Positions 1 through 11,942 of a DNA stretch of 64,000 nt are shown piece after piece. Each line of letters starts with the position of its first letter. Position 1 is the first letter of the stretch. Origin of the DNA: Cylicocyclus nassatus (Eukaryota; Nematoda; Chromadorea; Rhabditida; Strongylidae); the NCBI GenBank assembly GCA_958299035.1, contig CATQJL010000305.1, positions 62,840,127 through 62,904,126 on the forward strand, read 5' to 3'. The notes under the pieces are model-generated. The model did not search any database. It was not told where the DNA came from and worked only from the letters and a program-made list of their open reading frames with translations. The translations under genes and the position numbers were made by a program.

Positions 1-400
1 TCCTCTCGCTCCACCCATCGTCAAAGTGTCCACTGGCAATTTCTGAGAAAATTATTATGCGCAGACGGAATGATCAAGCCATACAGCAGAAACTTTTCTT
101 TTTTGTTTCATAATTCTGGGTAAAAAACGAATGTGGTATTTAATTGATTTTGCTTATACTAAAAAAGCCGTAGTAATGCGAAACCACAAATTAAAGACAA
201 TTTACCAAGCTTTGCCTGACTGGCTCCAATTGCAGAATACCCGTTCAAATCCAGCCACTAGAATTTCACCTATCACAAATTATCTAAAATTGCTTATATG
301 CTCGTCATTTTTACATAGCACATACATATTGCATTGCACTTTCACCATCATAGCTAGCATCCGGCTTTGATACTTCCGACGATTATACCTATAATTTCAG
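1..400. other. Upstream intron or exon remnant of the plus-strand gene ending at 534
   Basis: This stretch precedes the acceptor ATAATTTCAG at 391-400. The first ~25 bases could be the end of an exon (possible GT donors near 25-29), but the reading frame cannot be settled from the window alone. The rest is AT-rich and reads as intron. Confidence 0.3.
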
Positions 401-534
401 CCGTTCGAGTAAAGCGAGTGTCCCGTGCTGGCAGTAGCCATAAACCGCGGGTGATGCATAAAAACAAGGGCAATAGTCGTGCTGGCCAAAACGAAACCGG
501 AATCGAAGACGAACAAAATATAACTGGCATTTAG
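401..534 (+). CDS. Terminal exon of an unidentified plus-strand gene (partial)
   Basis: A TTTCAG acceptor at 395-400 is followed by an open frame (phase: two bases, then GTT CGA GTA AAG) that runs to TAG at 532-534, about 44 codons. The encoded tail is very basic and polar (VRVKRVSRAGSS, KPRVMHKNKGNSRAG) and ends acidic (GIEDEQNITGI). It carries no domain I recognise and would be the disordered C-terminus of a protein whose other exons lie before position 1. Support is the good acceptor and an open frame with balanced, non-repetitive composition. A shadow ORF in another frame overlaps it and is less convincing. Confidence 0.45.
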
Positions 535-884
535 AATTGCACTTCACATTTTCATAATTTTCATTTTTTTCGTAGTATGTACAAGGAGATTTGTATTTAT
601 TTGTATCCCCTTATGTGGAAATTTTTTACCTCCATGTTGCACTCAAATTTTCTGACCTCTCTCCAAGCTTTCGAGAAACTCTACCCTATTTTTCATGCCT
701 CAGTCAAACCGTACCGTACAAAATATCCTGTTCTTTCTCAATGAATAAATTACTTTGTTTCACTGTTTTCGCCTCAATCCTTGTTTTTTTCCAGCATAAC
801 AATTTATAAGAACAAATCTCAGATTGCACATATCAACAGACAAGTAAAACTGTATAAATAAATAAATAAATAAAATCTGAGCAT
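535..884. other. Short convergent intergenic region with an AAAT microsatellite
   Basis: This lies between the stop of the plus-strand terminal exon and the stop of the mutase gene, so the two genes are convergent. It contains a short (AAAT)n run at about 856-874. The region should hold both 3' UTRs. No coding signal was seen. Confidence 0.4.
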
Positions 885-3800
885 TTATCCTTGTCTCTCA
901 GCAAGACCTGTCTTGTAGAGCTTCTCGGGTTCGTTTAGGATCACTCGGTCGATGAACTCTTTTCCTTGGATGAAACAGTGATCCTGTAGAAATTATGATC
1001 AAATATAGAAAGATCTCCGAACAGATAGAACATTTTATGTACAATTTTTGAAAATGTACAATTTTTGAGGGAGTAAATTGGATAAGTTTCTAAAATTTGT
1101 TTATATTTGCCTTGTCGCAAATAATACAAAGTGCAGAAAAACTTACTTGATTTGAAACTTCATACTTCCATCCTCCAAAGCGACCTCTTGAGTAAATTGA
1201 GTGTTTTTCTAGCTCACGATGTGCTCGCGCCAACTCTGGATCTCGCTAAAATCAAAAATTTGCATTTCCGCACATCTACGCAAAAACTTCCAACAGCCTT
1301 ATATAAAAAATTTTTCCAAGAACAGAGTTTCTAAATTCATTAGTCAAATCAGACAGACATTACTGTTGGGAGCATTTAAAATTAACAAATAACTTACAGC
1401 TGGAGTGGGGATGGGATACCCATATTCTAGGGTTGTGGAATATATCGAGACGATTGCCTCACGCTTGATCATGCTCTTGATCACAAGACCATCAATGGCT
1501 TGCTTTACGACTTCTTCTTCGGTAATCTGAGAAAAAGCTATATTTGCTTGACAGCATGATCGCACCGTAAATTTTATGATTGAAATTTCAAAGTTTTCCT
1601 CGCCTCTTGGTCACAATCACGATCATAATACACCATTGTTTGAAATTTGTTTCAAATATAAATCCCAAACTAACAGATATTTAGTTGAGCAAGCACCAGT
1701 GGTAGTGGTACACCGTTGCTCCCCCCCCCCCCCCTCCCCCAAGAATGGGAGCGAAATTTTTAAAGTTTATTATTTGAGTTATAAAAATGTGCAAGTAACC
1801 GTTTATACTTGCAATCGATCAAAATGATTTTTCAGACTTTCTAAAAATCCGATCCTTGGCCCCAGCCACGTCCCTTTTTGGAATTTCGGGATTATGGGGC
1901 CGCGAAAATTTTGGGAAGCATACCAAAAAAATTTTTCGGAGTGCGTTTTCTCGCCCCCATCCGGAACGAAAATTCTGGGTACGCCACTGGCAAACACCTA
2001 TTTGGGAGACAAGAACTTTTCAAAAAGCTATTTTGATCTATGGGAGTAATATGCACTCCTGAAGGGCTGAGGTAGGGCAGCACAAAAGGAGGGAAGGGGG
2101 TGGGGGGAGGAACGGTAAAGAGTGTAGACCATTTTGGCATCTACTGCGAATTCATTTCTATATCAACCTTATCAGCTGCTGACTATGAAATGGTTGCTTT
2201 TTAGCTTGGGAATAGCTTTAAATGGCTTTCCAAACGTCAATCATCCAAATAAATCGCTGGTAATTGTATGTGTACAATACTCATGCTCTCTTGGCTTTTT
2301 CAATAGTAACGATACTTTTTTGTTCGTGATTCATATGTAATATTCTGCAATAAACTCACTGGATCATCAATCGGTCGTGCGCATTCGCACATGACCGACC
2401 AGTATTTGTTACTGTCCGGCGTCACCTGTAATTATCCACTGTCAAATGACAAATAGCCGAATAAATAACAAATATCAGACATGAATATGTCAGATTATGG
2501 TATGGAATACGGACAAAAGGTTCACCCACCTCTCCGTATCGACTAAGAATTGTCACGCGGAAGAATGGTACGTTAGGATCGGGAAAATAGAGCCATGTGA
2601 ATTTCTCGACAAATTCTGTCATCGGCTTTTCGAGACCAACACCGACGATGAAAACCTTGACATGGGAGCATTCTGATGGTCCAGTTTATAGGATCCATAA
2701 GGTTAAAGGAAAGTGAACCAACCTTGTTGTGGTCCACATTAATTTCAGGACAGATTTTGGTCTCCTTGACAAGCAAATCAATTGGCGCAGCATTTAGCAG
2801 AATATCATAGTTCAGTTCTTTCACTTCATTGGAAGTTTTGTTCACATATCGTACACGTTTTGCTTCAGCATCAATTCCAACTACCTACAATATCATTTAT
2901 ACAGGAACTCGATCCGATTTTGGAAGAACAGCATTTTTTGAGAATTATATAGCTGATTTGACCTCCAAGAAATTTTGCTATCTAACATCTAATGATCCAT
3001 TCCACCTACAAGAGTGATTTCCGTTATTTAAAGTAGAAGACTAAGTAAGTTCAAATACTGTTTTCTATCCTAACGTTGTTTCCGTTGCAAGATCTTACTG
3101 CTTTTTATTCACGCTGCCATAAAAAACAATACATGAGACATCAGATGGTTTTTACCTTCTTTCTATTGCGCCTATTTTTCTCGACATGGTGACTAGCGTT
3201 TACTATAATTGATTGTGTTTATAAATTGTAGGTATGGGGCTTTTTAAGCGTACAAATAGTTGGATAATATGATAAAGGGGTCGATCGCTGTTTGATCTTG
3301 TTAAGAGATTTTTTCCTATGTAAAACCTGCCGATTTTTTGAGTCAGTTAGTGTTTGCTCCCTATTGTCAGACAAATAAAAACTGATGCGCGGAATGGTTC
3401 GATAATAGTGTCCATAAAAAGGTAATTATCTTGAAAAATGCCTGCATTTACAACTTGTCTGTTGGTGAATCATGTACATAGATCCAATTTGCGCTTACAG
3501 TTCGCACCAGATGAAGTTTGGATTCTGATTTCCTATGGTTCCGGGATCATGCCAATAGATTAGTGTGGATAATCTGCTTTGGGGGCAGAAGACGACAGAA
3601 GGACATGAACAAAAAGAACAGAGCAACATGAATATGTGAACGAAAACCTTCAAACGGAAGAACATAGCGTAACCGTTTCGTTCTTTAAATTGAACAGAAG
3701 AAAGTAGAAAAATTACGACGTGTAGATTTTGGGGTACAAAGCAAGTATTTCGAAACCAACTTATCACACGAATTTTATGAATTACAAGAAGACCTAAGTG

Positions 3801-5518
3801 AGCACTCGTGAAGGATTTTATTCGCAGAGCATGTTACAACTTGCTAATAGAATTAAAAAGCCTCCTCTTTCTCCAAAAGCGTGTCCGACGCACCCCTTGC
3901 ATACTCTAGAAAATTTTGAAATCTACTACTCAGTTGCAGCATAGGCGATAAGATCACTCTTTGAATTTATATCCCTATGCTCTGTTTAAAGATACATGCA
4001 GAATATTGTGAATTTTAGTTAATTTATGCACTTTTTTTCTCAATCAAATGGACGCGAAAGACAGTAAGTCTTACATAAAGACTGTCTAGATCGCTGTAAC
4101 ATAAAAGCCGGAAATGCGACGTAAATTTGGATTGAAGAAGGATTTCAATGAACACAAATGCTGACCCACTTCCAATCCTGCAAATAATTTCCGATGATGT
4201 CAATTATATATAATAAACTTTCCGATTTGTTTGTCGAATCTAATTATAACAAAACAACCGAAAGCGTTACCTCCGTGTTGAATCTGAACCAGTCCTTTGG
4301 CAACTTCTTAGCCATTGAGTTCCAAACATTTCCAGTTCCTCCATACTTGGGGAAAGTGAAACAGGAGTTTGGTCCCCAACCGAAGTCTGCTGTCTAAATA
4401 CACAATAACTTTGTCATTTACATTAAAAAAAACTCGAACGCACGGCTAGTTCTTCCTGATTCATGGCACAAAGCTCTTCTAATTTCTCCTGAGGTAGCTT
4501 AGCAACTCTTGTTCCTACCCAGTTCGGAGACATTTTTGTTGGCTCAACGGTCCAAACCTAGAAACAAGGCTACACTCCCACATCCTTTTTGATCTTGGAG
4601 GTATTCCTCTTGATATCAATAAAGTTTACCTTCTTTGTATAAGGCTTGAAGAAGACTTCCAAAATTGTGGGTCCAAAGTGTTTCAACACCCAATCGTCGA
4701 AGTTCTCTGGAGTCCCTTCAGGTTCCTTAAGATTCAATTTTGGAAATTTGAGTTTTCTTAAGATAGCAAAACCTTAGACAAATTGATTACCTTCTCATAA
4801 CGTTCCTTGAGGTCTTTGAGACATTTTTGCTTAACATCTTCTGGGAACAGAGGCACAGCGAATTGTGCTGGGTAAGGAACAAGATGAATGCCTGGTGTGT
4901 CGTATAGATAATTCATGTCAACCTAAACATCTTTTAATGACGATTTATGGTTTCAAAATAGATAATTTCGGGAACAGAATTATCTCATCCAAATCTCTAA
5001 GCAAATTCATTTTACTCAATTTTTTAGCATTTGGTGTATCCCTTTTTTGATTTTCTGTTTCCAAAAATATTGACAGTGGCATTGCAGGAAAGTAAACTAA
5101 AAATGACATCCCAAGAAAGTATGCTTTCAAATGAACAAAACCAAATTGGAAAAGGTAAAACTCACCATGCAGTTTCTTTGAAGGCTGTTCCACTCATCTA
5201 CAGCCCACTTTACAGCTTTCTCATAATACGGAAAATTGTGATTGAATGTGATATGACCTCCCATGTCCCAGAGAAAACCCTTGTCATCCTTTACCGTGCA
5301 TGAAAGTCCACCAGCATAGGCTTCCTGTGAGAATAAGCAGGATAAAGTTTTCATATTTACTCTTAGACCATGGACTTTGATAAAATGGGAAACCTTACCT
5401 TTTCAAGAATCACCATCTCAACATCCTCGGCATTTTCTTGCTTTTCCTGAATCAGTTCATTGAGACGAAATGCTGCTCCCAAGCCTGTCGGTGCCGCTCC
5501 GATGCAAACGATGCGCAT
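885..5518 (-). CDS. glf-1: UDP-galactopyranose mutase (12 exons)
   Basis: This FAD enzyme interconverts UDP-galactopyranose and UDP-galactofuranose, supplying Galf for surface glycans. The model is complement(885-983, 1147-1245, 1398-1526, 2360-2425, 2530-2672, 2719-2884, 4271-4393, 4444-4557, 4630-4725, 4791-4922, 5166-5324, 5399-5518): 1446 nt, 481 aa, the normal size for eukaryotic UGM, with every junction in phase. Visible family motifs are the N-terminal dinucleotide site [15 protein letters not shown] (the usual GAG reads GAA here), [23 protein letters not shown], the WGPN and FPKYGGTGN block, [42 protein letters not shown] and NQDHCF near the C-terminus. The ATG at 5518 is preceded by TTTTAG plus one base, a probable spliced-leader acceptor. 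Exon 7 uses a weaker G/GTTCAC donor (2719) to keep phase. The long intron 2885-4270 and the intron 1527-2359 contain repeats. The gene symbol follows the C. elegans orthologue by family membership. Confidence 0.93.
1860..1992 (-). repeat. Possible dispersed repeat inside a mutase intron
   Basis: Read on the minus strand this begins CAGTGGCGTACCCAGAA and runs through a G-rich then T-rich stretch. A similar start, CAGTGGCGTATCTG, occurs at about 24041. It lies wholly inside the intron 1527-2359. A 14-base poly-C tract at 1721-1734 lies beside it. No paired terminal repeat was found, so this is only a candidate. Confidence 0.3.
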
Positions 5519-6512
5519 ACTAAAATAAGTAAACAATCTGAAAGCGATTCAAAAGAGATATAGGGTCAGGCTAGGGCTGGTAAAAAATATGTCAAAGGGA
5601 GAGAAAGCATTATTTGTCTCTGAGTCAAATACAGCATCTGCAAACAAAATCCTAAACTTTAGTTTTCGAAGCAGCTTCGAAATATTTTCTCTGTTAATCT
5701 TTACAGCAAAGAAAATGAAATTTTAAATTTGGACAGAATGATCTCTAGCGTAAAAGTGGACGGTGAACTAAGGACAAATTTCACTAGATAATAGCGACCG
5801 ATGAGAAAGTGAATGTTGCAATGGCGGAGCGATATGATCTGACCCACAAACCTAGAAATCGCTTCGAAGAAAGTGAAACTTCATGAGGGCTGATCACAAT
5901 GAACCTTGTCGTCTAGAGCAAATGCCATCTCAAATTGATTATTATTTGCTAAAATCTAATACCGCGGCTATGTCTATTCTGAAATAAAATTCAAAATCTT
6001 CTTGGTAATGAAGCCAAGCAGAAGATGAGATTAGTCACAAAAACAACCGTTTCGTTAACTCATGGACTTTACCATTGAATTTTCTTGTATAAGCGGCCGC
6101 TCAGGGGTTTCAACATCCAACCATCTCCTTATCGTTAAACTTACTAGTTTGCAGGCTGACCTGATTCTGCAGTCGTGCAGTCTAAGCCAATACGTCGAAG
6201 TTTATAAATCAACCAGAGTAAAGCAATGAAGGAGTTAAACCCAATTTCTGTTTCTTTCCTGCATCGCATACGGCACTGCGTTTTTGCAATAGAATGAACT
6301 TGCTTCCGACCAGCAGATTGAGCTTTGCCACCCCTGAATTCATGACTACGGGAAAATGATTATAAGGACATTCTAAGCTTCCATTTTCTCAGATATAGGG
6401 GACCAATGTATATAGAAGGTCAAGGTGAATCGGCGCTAAAAAGCCTAGATAAATGCGCCGGCTTACTACATCAACCATTTTTTGCTTGTCATGACTACCC
6501 TATTATGGGAAC
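5519..6512. other. Intergenic region upstream of the mutase gene
   Basis: No credible coding exon, tRNA or paired repeat was found. It should include the promoter of the divergent side of the mutase gene, but no specific element could be identified. Confidence 0.4.
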
Positions 6513-6791
6513 CAGGGCTCGGCACGAGGTGGCTAGATGAAAATGGAAAAAACGAAGTCCCCCTTGACTTTTGGGAATTTTTACGAAGTCCCCTTTGACC
6601 CTCAACCAAATTTCCTCTAAAAACCTGAAAAATTCCCCAAAATTCCCCAAAAAACGAAACGTCGACTAAAAAAAAAAGGTCGCCGTCGCCAATTTTCTGT
6701 GTCACTTCGGTCACAAAAACGAAACGCTTTTTGCTTTTCGTCCCAAAAACGATATCCAGCTTGCTTGTAAGCCACCTCGTGCCGAGCCCTG
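6513..6791. mobile_element. Short inverted-repeat transposon (MITE) with 8-bp target duplication, hAT-like
   Basis: The termini are a perfect 22-bp inverted repeat starting CAGGGCTCGGCACGAGG. The flanks are an identical 8-bp direct repeat, ATGGGAAC, at 6505-6512 and 6792-6799. An 8-bp duplication and a CAGGG terminus are typical of the hAT superfamily. The 279-bp interior has no transposase frame, so the copy is non-autonomous. Confidence 0.8.
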
Positions 6792-6799
6792 ATGGGAAC

Positions 6800-7211
6800 T
6801 TGTTCGAATGCTAGTTGTGCACAACAAAATGATATTGAAAAAGGACCCGAATAGTTTAGGAATAGTTATAACTAGGTTTAAGCCCGAAATACATCTGCTT
6901 TGACTGGCACATCGAAGTTAATGATTCCCGAACCATTCGTCAGTCAAAAAACTGTTCGGGAATGTAGCAAGCTGAGTTGGCGATACCTGATAACAAAGGT
7001 TACTTCCGTTGTATTTACACTTGGATCGAATCATCGATACTCATTATTGTAGGATTAGGGTACGTGTTTTCAAATATTTCTAAAAATTTTGAAAATTATG
7101 TGACAGATTTTCTTCGCATTCTGATTCTACATCTTAATTTACACGTTTTCAAACGACTCAAATCCAAGTTTCTGGATTCTTTGGAAATGCGGAATATTTG
7201 GAAATAAATAG
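6800..7211. other. Unassigned AT-rich stretch before the CR1-like fragment
   Basis: Only short open frames without recognisable similarity are present. It may include a badly decayed 5' part of the reverse-transcriptase element that follows, but no endonuclease motif could be read. Confidence 0.35.
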
Positions 7212-7275
7212 ATTTCCTTCTTCGAGGAGAAACCTTTTCACTCTGGCATAGTGCAATTGTTGAACCAATATTTAA

Positions 7276-7631
7276 AGGCAGCGTCCAGGCAGATCTGGAC
7301 CTATGGGGCTTTTAAGTGGAAAGTATTTTTGGGGCCCTAACTAAGGCACTGCCCAAGCGGCAGCTTAGGTAGTGCTCTAATGGCTGAGATATTCCCCTCG
7401 AAACTGGCCCCCGCGAACGTATTCGCATGGATTCATGGCCGTTTTGCGCCAGGATCCAAGCTTTGCGAAATGAATCCATGCGAAACACGGTCGCGGGGTC
7501 CAGTTTCGAGGGGACTATCTCAGGCGTTAGGGCACTACCTGAGCTGCCGGTCGGGCAGTGGCTCAGTTAGGATCCCAAAAGTACTTTCTACGTAAAAGCC
7601 CCATAGGTCCAGACTTGCCTGGACGCTGCCT
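7276..7631. mobile_element. Palindromic TTAA-flanked MITE inserted in the CR1-like RT
   Basis: The 356-bp element is almost entirely a fold-back: arms of about 170 bp start AGGCAGCGTCCAGGC and match the reverse complement of the right end. It is flanked on both sides by TTAA (7272-7275 and 7632-7635), the target of piggyBac-type transposases. Reading across with the element and one TTAA removed, the reverse-transcriptase frame is continuous (EPIFKKG), which fixes the insertion boundaries. No transposase is encoded. Confidence 0.85.
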
Positions 7632-8199
7632 TTAAGAAAGGCTGCAAAGCCGACGGAAATTAGAGACCGATTTGTTTGACCTTCTGTTAGCAAAGTCTTG
7701 GAAAGAATACTCAACAAACAAATTTGCTCATGCCTTGAAAGAAACCAGCTGATTCATAATGCGCAGCATGGCTTTCTTCTCAAAAGATGTCTAAGCCGTC
7801 GGCTCTTATGTCTACAGTGCCTGTGTGGCAAAAATCGATTGATGACGGAGGTTCCGTTACGATTTGCAACCTAGATTATAAAAAAAGCCTTTGACTCTGT
7901 GCCTTTGGCCTTACTCTTTACAAAACTGAGAGCGTAGGGCATTCAGAGCTGCGTGCTAAGGTTTTTGCAATCTTTTCTACGCAACCGTTCGCAAAAGATG
8001 CAAGTCAATGAATCCTTCTTTTCTACGTACCAAACAACGAGCGGTGTGCCGCAGCGAACTTGCCTAGGGCCTTTGATGTTTCTGCTATATATCAATGATC
8101 TACCGACATACCTTCCTCAGAATATACTCTGCTCAATTTATGCTGACGATACCAAGCTTTTTTGCTATAATTCCCTTAGTCTGATGCAGAGCGCCTTAG

Positions 8200-8615
8200 A
8201 GGCAGTGTCTCATCAAATTGAGGTCGCGCGGATTTTCACATATTCTATTATAGGGACCTCTAAATAGGCCATTGCAACAAGTCCCACTCAATTTGACTCC
8301 CTCCACGCTGAGAAAAATTCGCTCAAACTGGTACGCGGAGAGCGACTTGGTACGCGCGGACGACTCCTTCGGTCTCCCCTCTTACGCGTTTGAACATGTC
8401 CCTCCACTTGGCATCCACCTCCCCTGTGTAGCTGCCACTGTGGCTGAGGCTGAAGTTGGAAGGTACAACTCGTCCACGTTGCTTCCGCGGGGCCTCCAGA
8501 AAACGGGGTTTTTGGGAACTTCGTGCGATTTTAGGCTCATACAGTGCTAGACAGGGTCCAACAGGCTTGCATAATGCAAAAAACTCGGCAACTAAATTTT
8601 GGTGAGACACTGCCT
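8200..8615. mobile_element. Second TTAA-type MITE inserted in the CR1-like RT
   Basis: The termini AGGCAGTGTCTCATCAAA (left) and the reverse complement of the right end (AGGCAGTGTCTCACCAAA) match, and share AGGCAG(C/T)GTC with the element at 7276. The right flank is TTAA (8616-8619) and the left flank is TTAG (8196-8199), a one-base decay. With the insert removed the RT frame runs on through ALNAVEGWSKRW. The 416-bp interior is relatively GC-rich and has no transposase. Confidence 0.75.
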
Positions 8616-9840
8616 TTAAATGCTGTAGAGGGGTGGTCCAAAAGGTGGGAGCTCGACATTTCCATTGAAAAAACCTTCATTGTGCCAATCGGGGCTATGC
8701 ACTCCCAATGGCAATTCAGTAATGGAGAACAACAACTTCGAGTATTGAATGATGCTAAAGACCTTGGTGTGAGTTACTCTTGCCAGTTGGAATTCGAGAA
8801 GTACATAAGAGGTATAATTGATGCTGCTCACACCACATGCAATTACATACTACGCGCATAAAACCACGAATGTCAAAACGCTCTTCCGCCTCTTCGTCAC
8901 CTATGTGCGGCCTCTGTTAGAATATTGTACTCCTCTATGGTCCCCTTACAAGAAAGCCCAAATTGATGCCTTGGAAAGAGTTCAACGATTTTTCACATCT
9001 AGAATCTTTGCCCGGGCTGGAATGCGACTGTCATACATAACTAGGCTCTCTATACTCACCGCGACCTCCCTTCGGTTTAGAAGAGTGATGTACGACCAAG
9101 ATCTGCTCTTCAAAATTATGACTAGAAGAGTTGAGCTGAGAATACAAGATTTTTTCAACTGTCAACTTTTAACAATCTCACTAGAGGACACAACTTCAGG
9201 GTTGTAGTAGGAAAAGTTAGAACTAAGCAGTTCTTCAACTTCTTCTTAGTACGCGTAGTCAAAACTTGGATTGATCTCCCTGTGGAAGCTGTTACTGCGA
9301 GAAACACCTTCATTTTTAACAGAGAAGTTCAAAAATATTTGAAATCGCAAGGGTCGTTCAAATTTTTTATTGCAGAAGTGGAAGAAGTCGGTGTCCCTTT
9401 GTCCTCTCAACAGCAGTACTCTAACCGGTTTTGGTTCCTCTATCCAGAAGAGGAAATCGCACTATATGCTATCCCTTCTACTCTATTACTTAGGAAAAAC
9501 ATTGAAAAAAAACAAAAAAAACTATTGCAATAAGCCATATACTGTTTCTTTTCTACCTCACTTCCCTTTCTCGGATAAACTAACCACATCCTGAAAGTTT
9601 CGTTGATTCTCTGTTCGTTTTTCTTGTTCTGTTTTTGCATGTCTTGTTGTCCTTTTGGAAATACTTTTTGATGGGGCTATAGCCAGCTAGCCTCCACCCA
9701 TAGGCTCGCTGGCCTTCAAAAAATGGGAACATACTTTCTGAGAGGCAGCAAGATTTCTCAGTCGACCGTGGATGTACTCTTTCCCTCAAAAGATATGATT
9801 TGTTGCCGACTTTATCAAATAAATATCAAATATCAAATTA

Positions 9841-11165
9841 TCACTCATGAAGTGTAAAAACATTTCGCATATTGTCCCTCACAGGTTTCATAAGCATGTA
9901 TCTGATAACTATACGACATACAGATTTACGCTATAAGCTATTATTTACTCAAACACCATATTTGTGAGAGCTGACACAGATCGTACTTCAGAATATGCTC
10001 CATAAAGGTCATGCAGCGGATGACTTTGTGATAAGTAACCTTGAGTAGTTGGTTCGTCAGCTGGTGCGTGAGCTGAAGCTCTTAACTTCAAATGTTACAA
10101 CCCAACGTTTCTTTACCACACGGCTTTATTGCTCATCTCTTACTTCATCGCACACTTGTTTCCAAATTATAGATGAACGGATCTGGTTCTAGTTGTCAAA
10201 ATATGGATCTGTTAATAGACAATGGTTCGCGTCCGTCAGTACCATGAGAAAGCCTCGTGGACCTCTGATGACAGGAGCGGTGGGCTCTACTCCAATCCGG
10301 ATCCCGTCGTAGGATGTTCTAAAAATAAGGCATTTAGCAGACAATATAGTATTGATAGCATTGAAACAAGTTCATGTTCAGTTCAAGTACAGTTCAAACA
10401 AGCAACTCAAGACAAATAACAACGTGAAAAATGGAGCAATGTTTGTAAGCATTCCTGCCGTTGTGATGTTAGGTATATGTAGGCTGTTTCCGCATTGTGG
10501 GTACTTTTAGATGAGGCTGCGCATGCATGCCAAGGCAGCTGGCGGAAGTCGAACTAGAGCGTAAAATTTATTTATGGAAAATGTTTGGATCGACTAGCCT
10601 GGTTTTTTTTCAATTTTCTCATCCATTACCCTTTAATTCAACGCAAAAGGCGGATGGAAGACGACCGCTCGCGCCCGCGACGCACTCTGCGTCTCTCTCG
10701 CGAGCGTGCATCGTTCTTTAAATCGATTAGGCATCGAAGTATCGCCTTCCAGAATTCAATTTCGTGGAATCAAAGGATATATCCTTGTGCAGTCTACTAC
10801 AGCCACAATTGTCTCCGTCTACAGCCACAATTCTTTTTGATTTTTTATTAGAGAAACCCATAAACAGCGCGCAGAAACTTACTATGAAAGACACTACAAT
10901 GAATTGTTGTATGTCAACTGTGGTAGTTGGTTCAAAGACCGCCATCATCAAGTGGCATCGCCTGTTCGCGATAAGAGACAAGGGGTCCAGAAGTAAGATT
11001 AATCTTTTCATTTCAAACTCAGAAAAATAACCCGCGCTCATGCCCTGGACCAGTGCTGGATGAGGATCCATGAATTGGCAATGCCAGGACAAGATCGATT
11101 TCGAGCTTTTGTGCTTAAAGGCTATTACACGACGAATGCGTAGAAGCAGTATTAGTTAAGTATTA
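9841..11165. other. Intergenic, no feature recognised
   Basis: Several ORFs of 60-120 codons are open on both strands, but none has a recognisable motif or splice-bounded pattern. A short duplication of CTACAGCCACAATT occurs near 10796-10830. Confidence 0.35.
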
Positions 11166-11167
11166 GG

Positions 11168-11939
11168 CCCGTATGCACGTACATCCCCGCCGAGGAGGGG
11201 AGGGGATCTGAGAGGGGATGAGTCATATCTCTTTCTTCTTCCTTCTCTATCTTGCATATGAAGGCTCTCATACCCTAATACCTACGTACGATTGATGCTA
11301 AGTTACCGGCATAATTAATTGAATTTTTACTATTTTGAAGGTGATCTTCTGGGGATCACCTCTCAATTTCAATGTCATTTATCTTTCTGAAAACTCAATG
11401 AAAACGCTGTAAAATTGTACTGTAGACATACTACGGCATTGCTAAAAATGCTTATAGTAGAAATAAGGAAATCTCAGGATATTTAAATTTTCGGTAATCC
11501 CGAGCTCCGAGAAACTCGTCCACCGCAGAAGGGCGGAGCTTCGAGCGAGCACGTTATTGCCAGTTCATGACCCCGCGCGCCACTGGTACCAGCTATCGTT
11601 CATCTTGACATACACCCCTCGTCGAAAACGTGCTTAGCAAAGCCGTAGTATATCCTCAGTACATTGCAGCATTTTCATTGACTTCTCAAGAAGATAAATG
11701 ACTTTGGAAATGAGAGGTGATCCCCCGGGGATCCTCGGGGATTCCCAGAGGATCACACAAAGTACTGAAAATATAACCAATTACGTCAGTAACCTGGCAT
11801 CAATCATGCGCAGGTATTAGGGTATGAGATCCTTCGCAAGCAAGATAGAGAAGGAAGAAGAAAGATTAGAGCAGCGAGATATGACGCATCCCCTCTCAAA
11901 TCCCCTCCTCTCCCCAGTGGGGATGTACGTGCATACGGG
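11168..11939. mobile_element. Long fold-back transposon of about 772 bp
   Basis: The ends share an exact inverted repeat, CCCGTATGCACGTACATCCC. The pairing continues, with gaps, through the GAGGGGAGGGGAT-type block, the CTTCTTCCTTCTCTATCTTG block and the CTCATACCCTAATA block, then the GAAAACTCAATG and GTGATC blocks near 11341-11400 against 11660-11745. So most of the element is a stem of roughly 300 bp with a spacer around 11460-11640. The immediate flanks carry TTAG on both sides, a possible short target duplication. No open frame of note is present, so it is non-autonomous. Confidence 0.7.
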
Positions 11940-11942
11940 TCT

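Larger units (their letters stand above)
7212..9840 (+). pseudogene. Degenerate CR1-like non-LTR retrotransposon, reverse transcriptase part
   Basis: Parts of a reverse transcriptase can be followed in order through several frames: AIVEPIFK before 7275, the RPI-like segment after 7650, the DYKK(A)FDSVP block near 7880, SGVPQ-(R)-LGPLMF and YINDLP near 8040-8100, the catalytic YADD near 8140, then WSKRWEL with the following IEKT near 8635 and the thumb (VRPLLEYCTPLWSPY, then ALERVQRFF) near 8910-8990. The 3' end near 9836 is a short ATCAAAT-type repeat, as in CR1-like elements. The frame is broken by substitutions, by small frameshifts and by two inserted elements (7276-7631 and 8200-8615). 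Such elements copy themselves through target-primed reverse transcription. This copy cannot code. Confidence 0.8.

Noticed and set aside
8272..8610. Overlapping ORFs on both strands within the second TTAA element
   Set aside because: They lie inside an inserted MITE and have no transposase motif.
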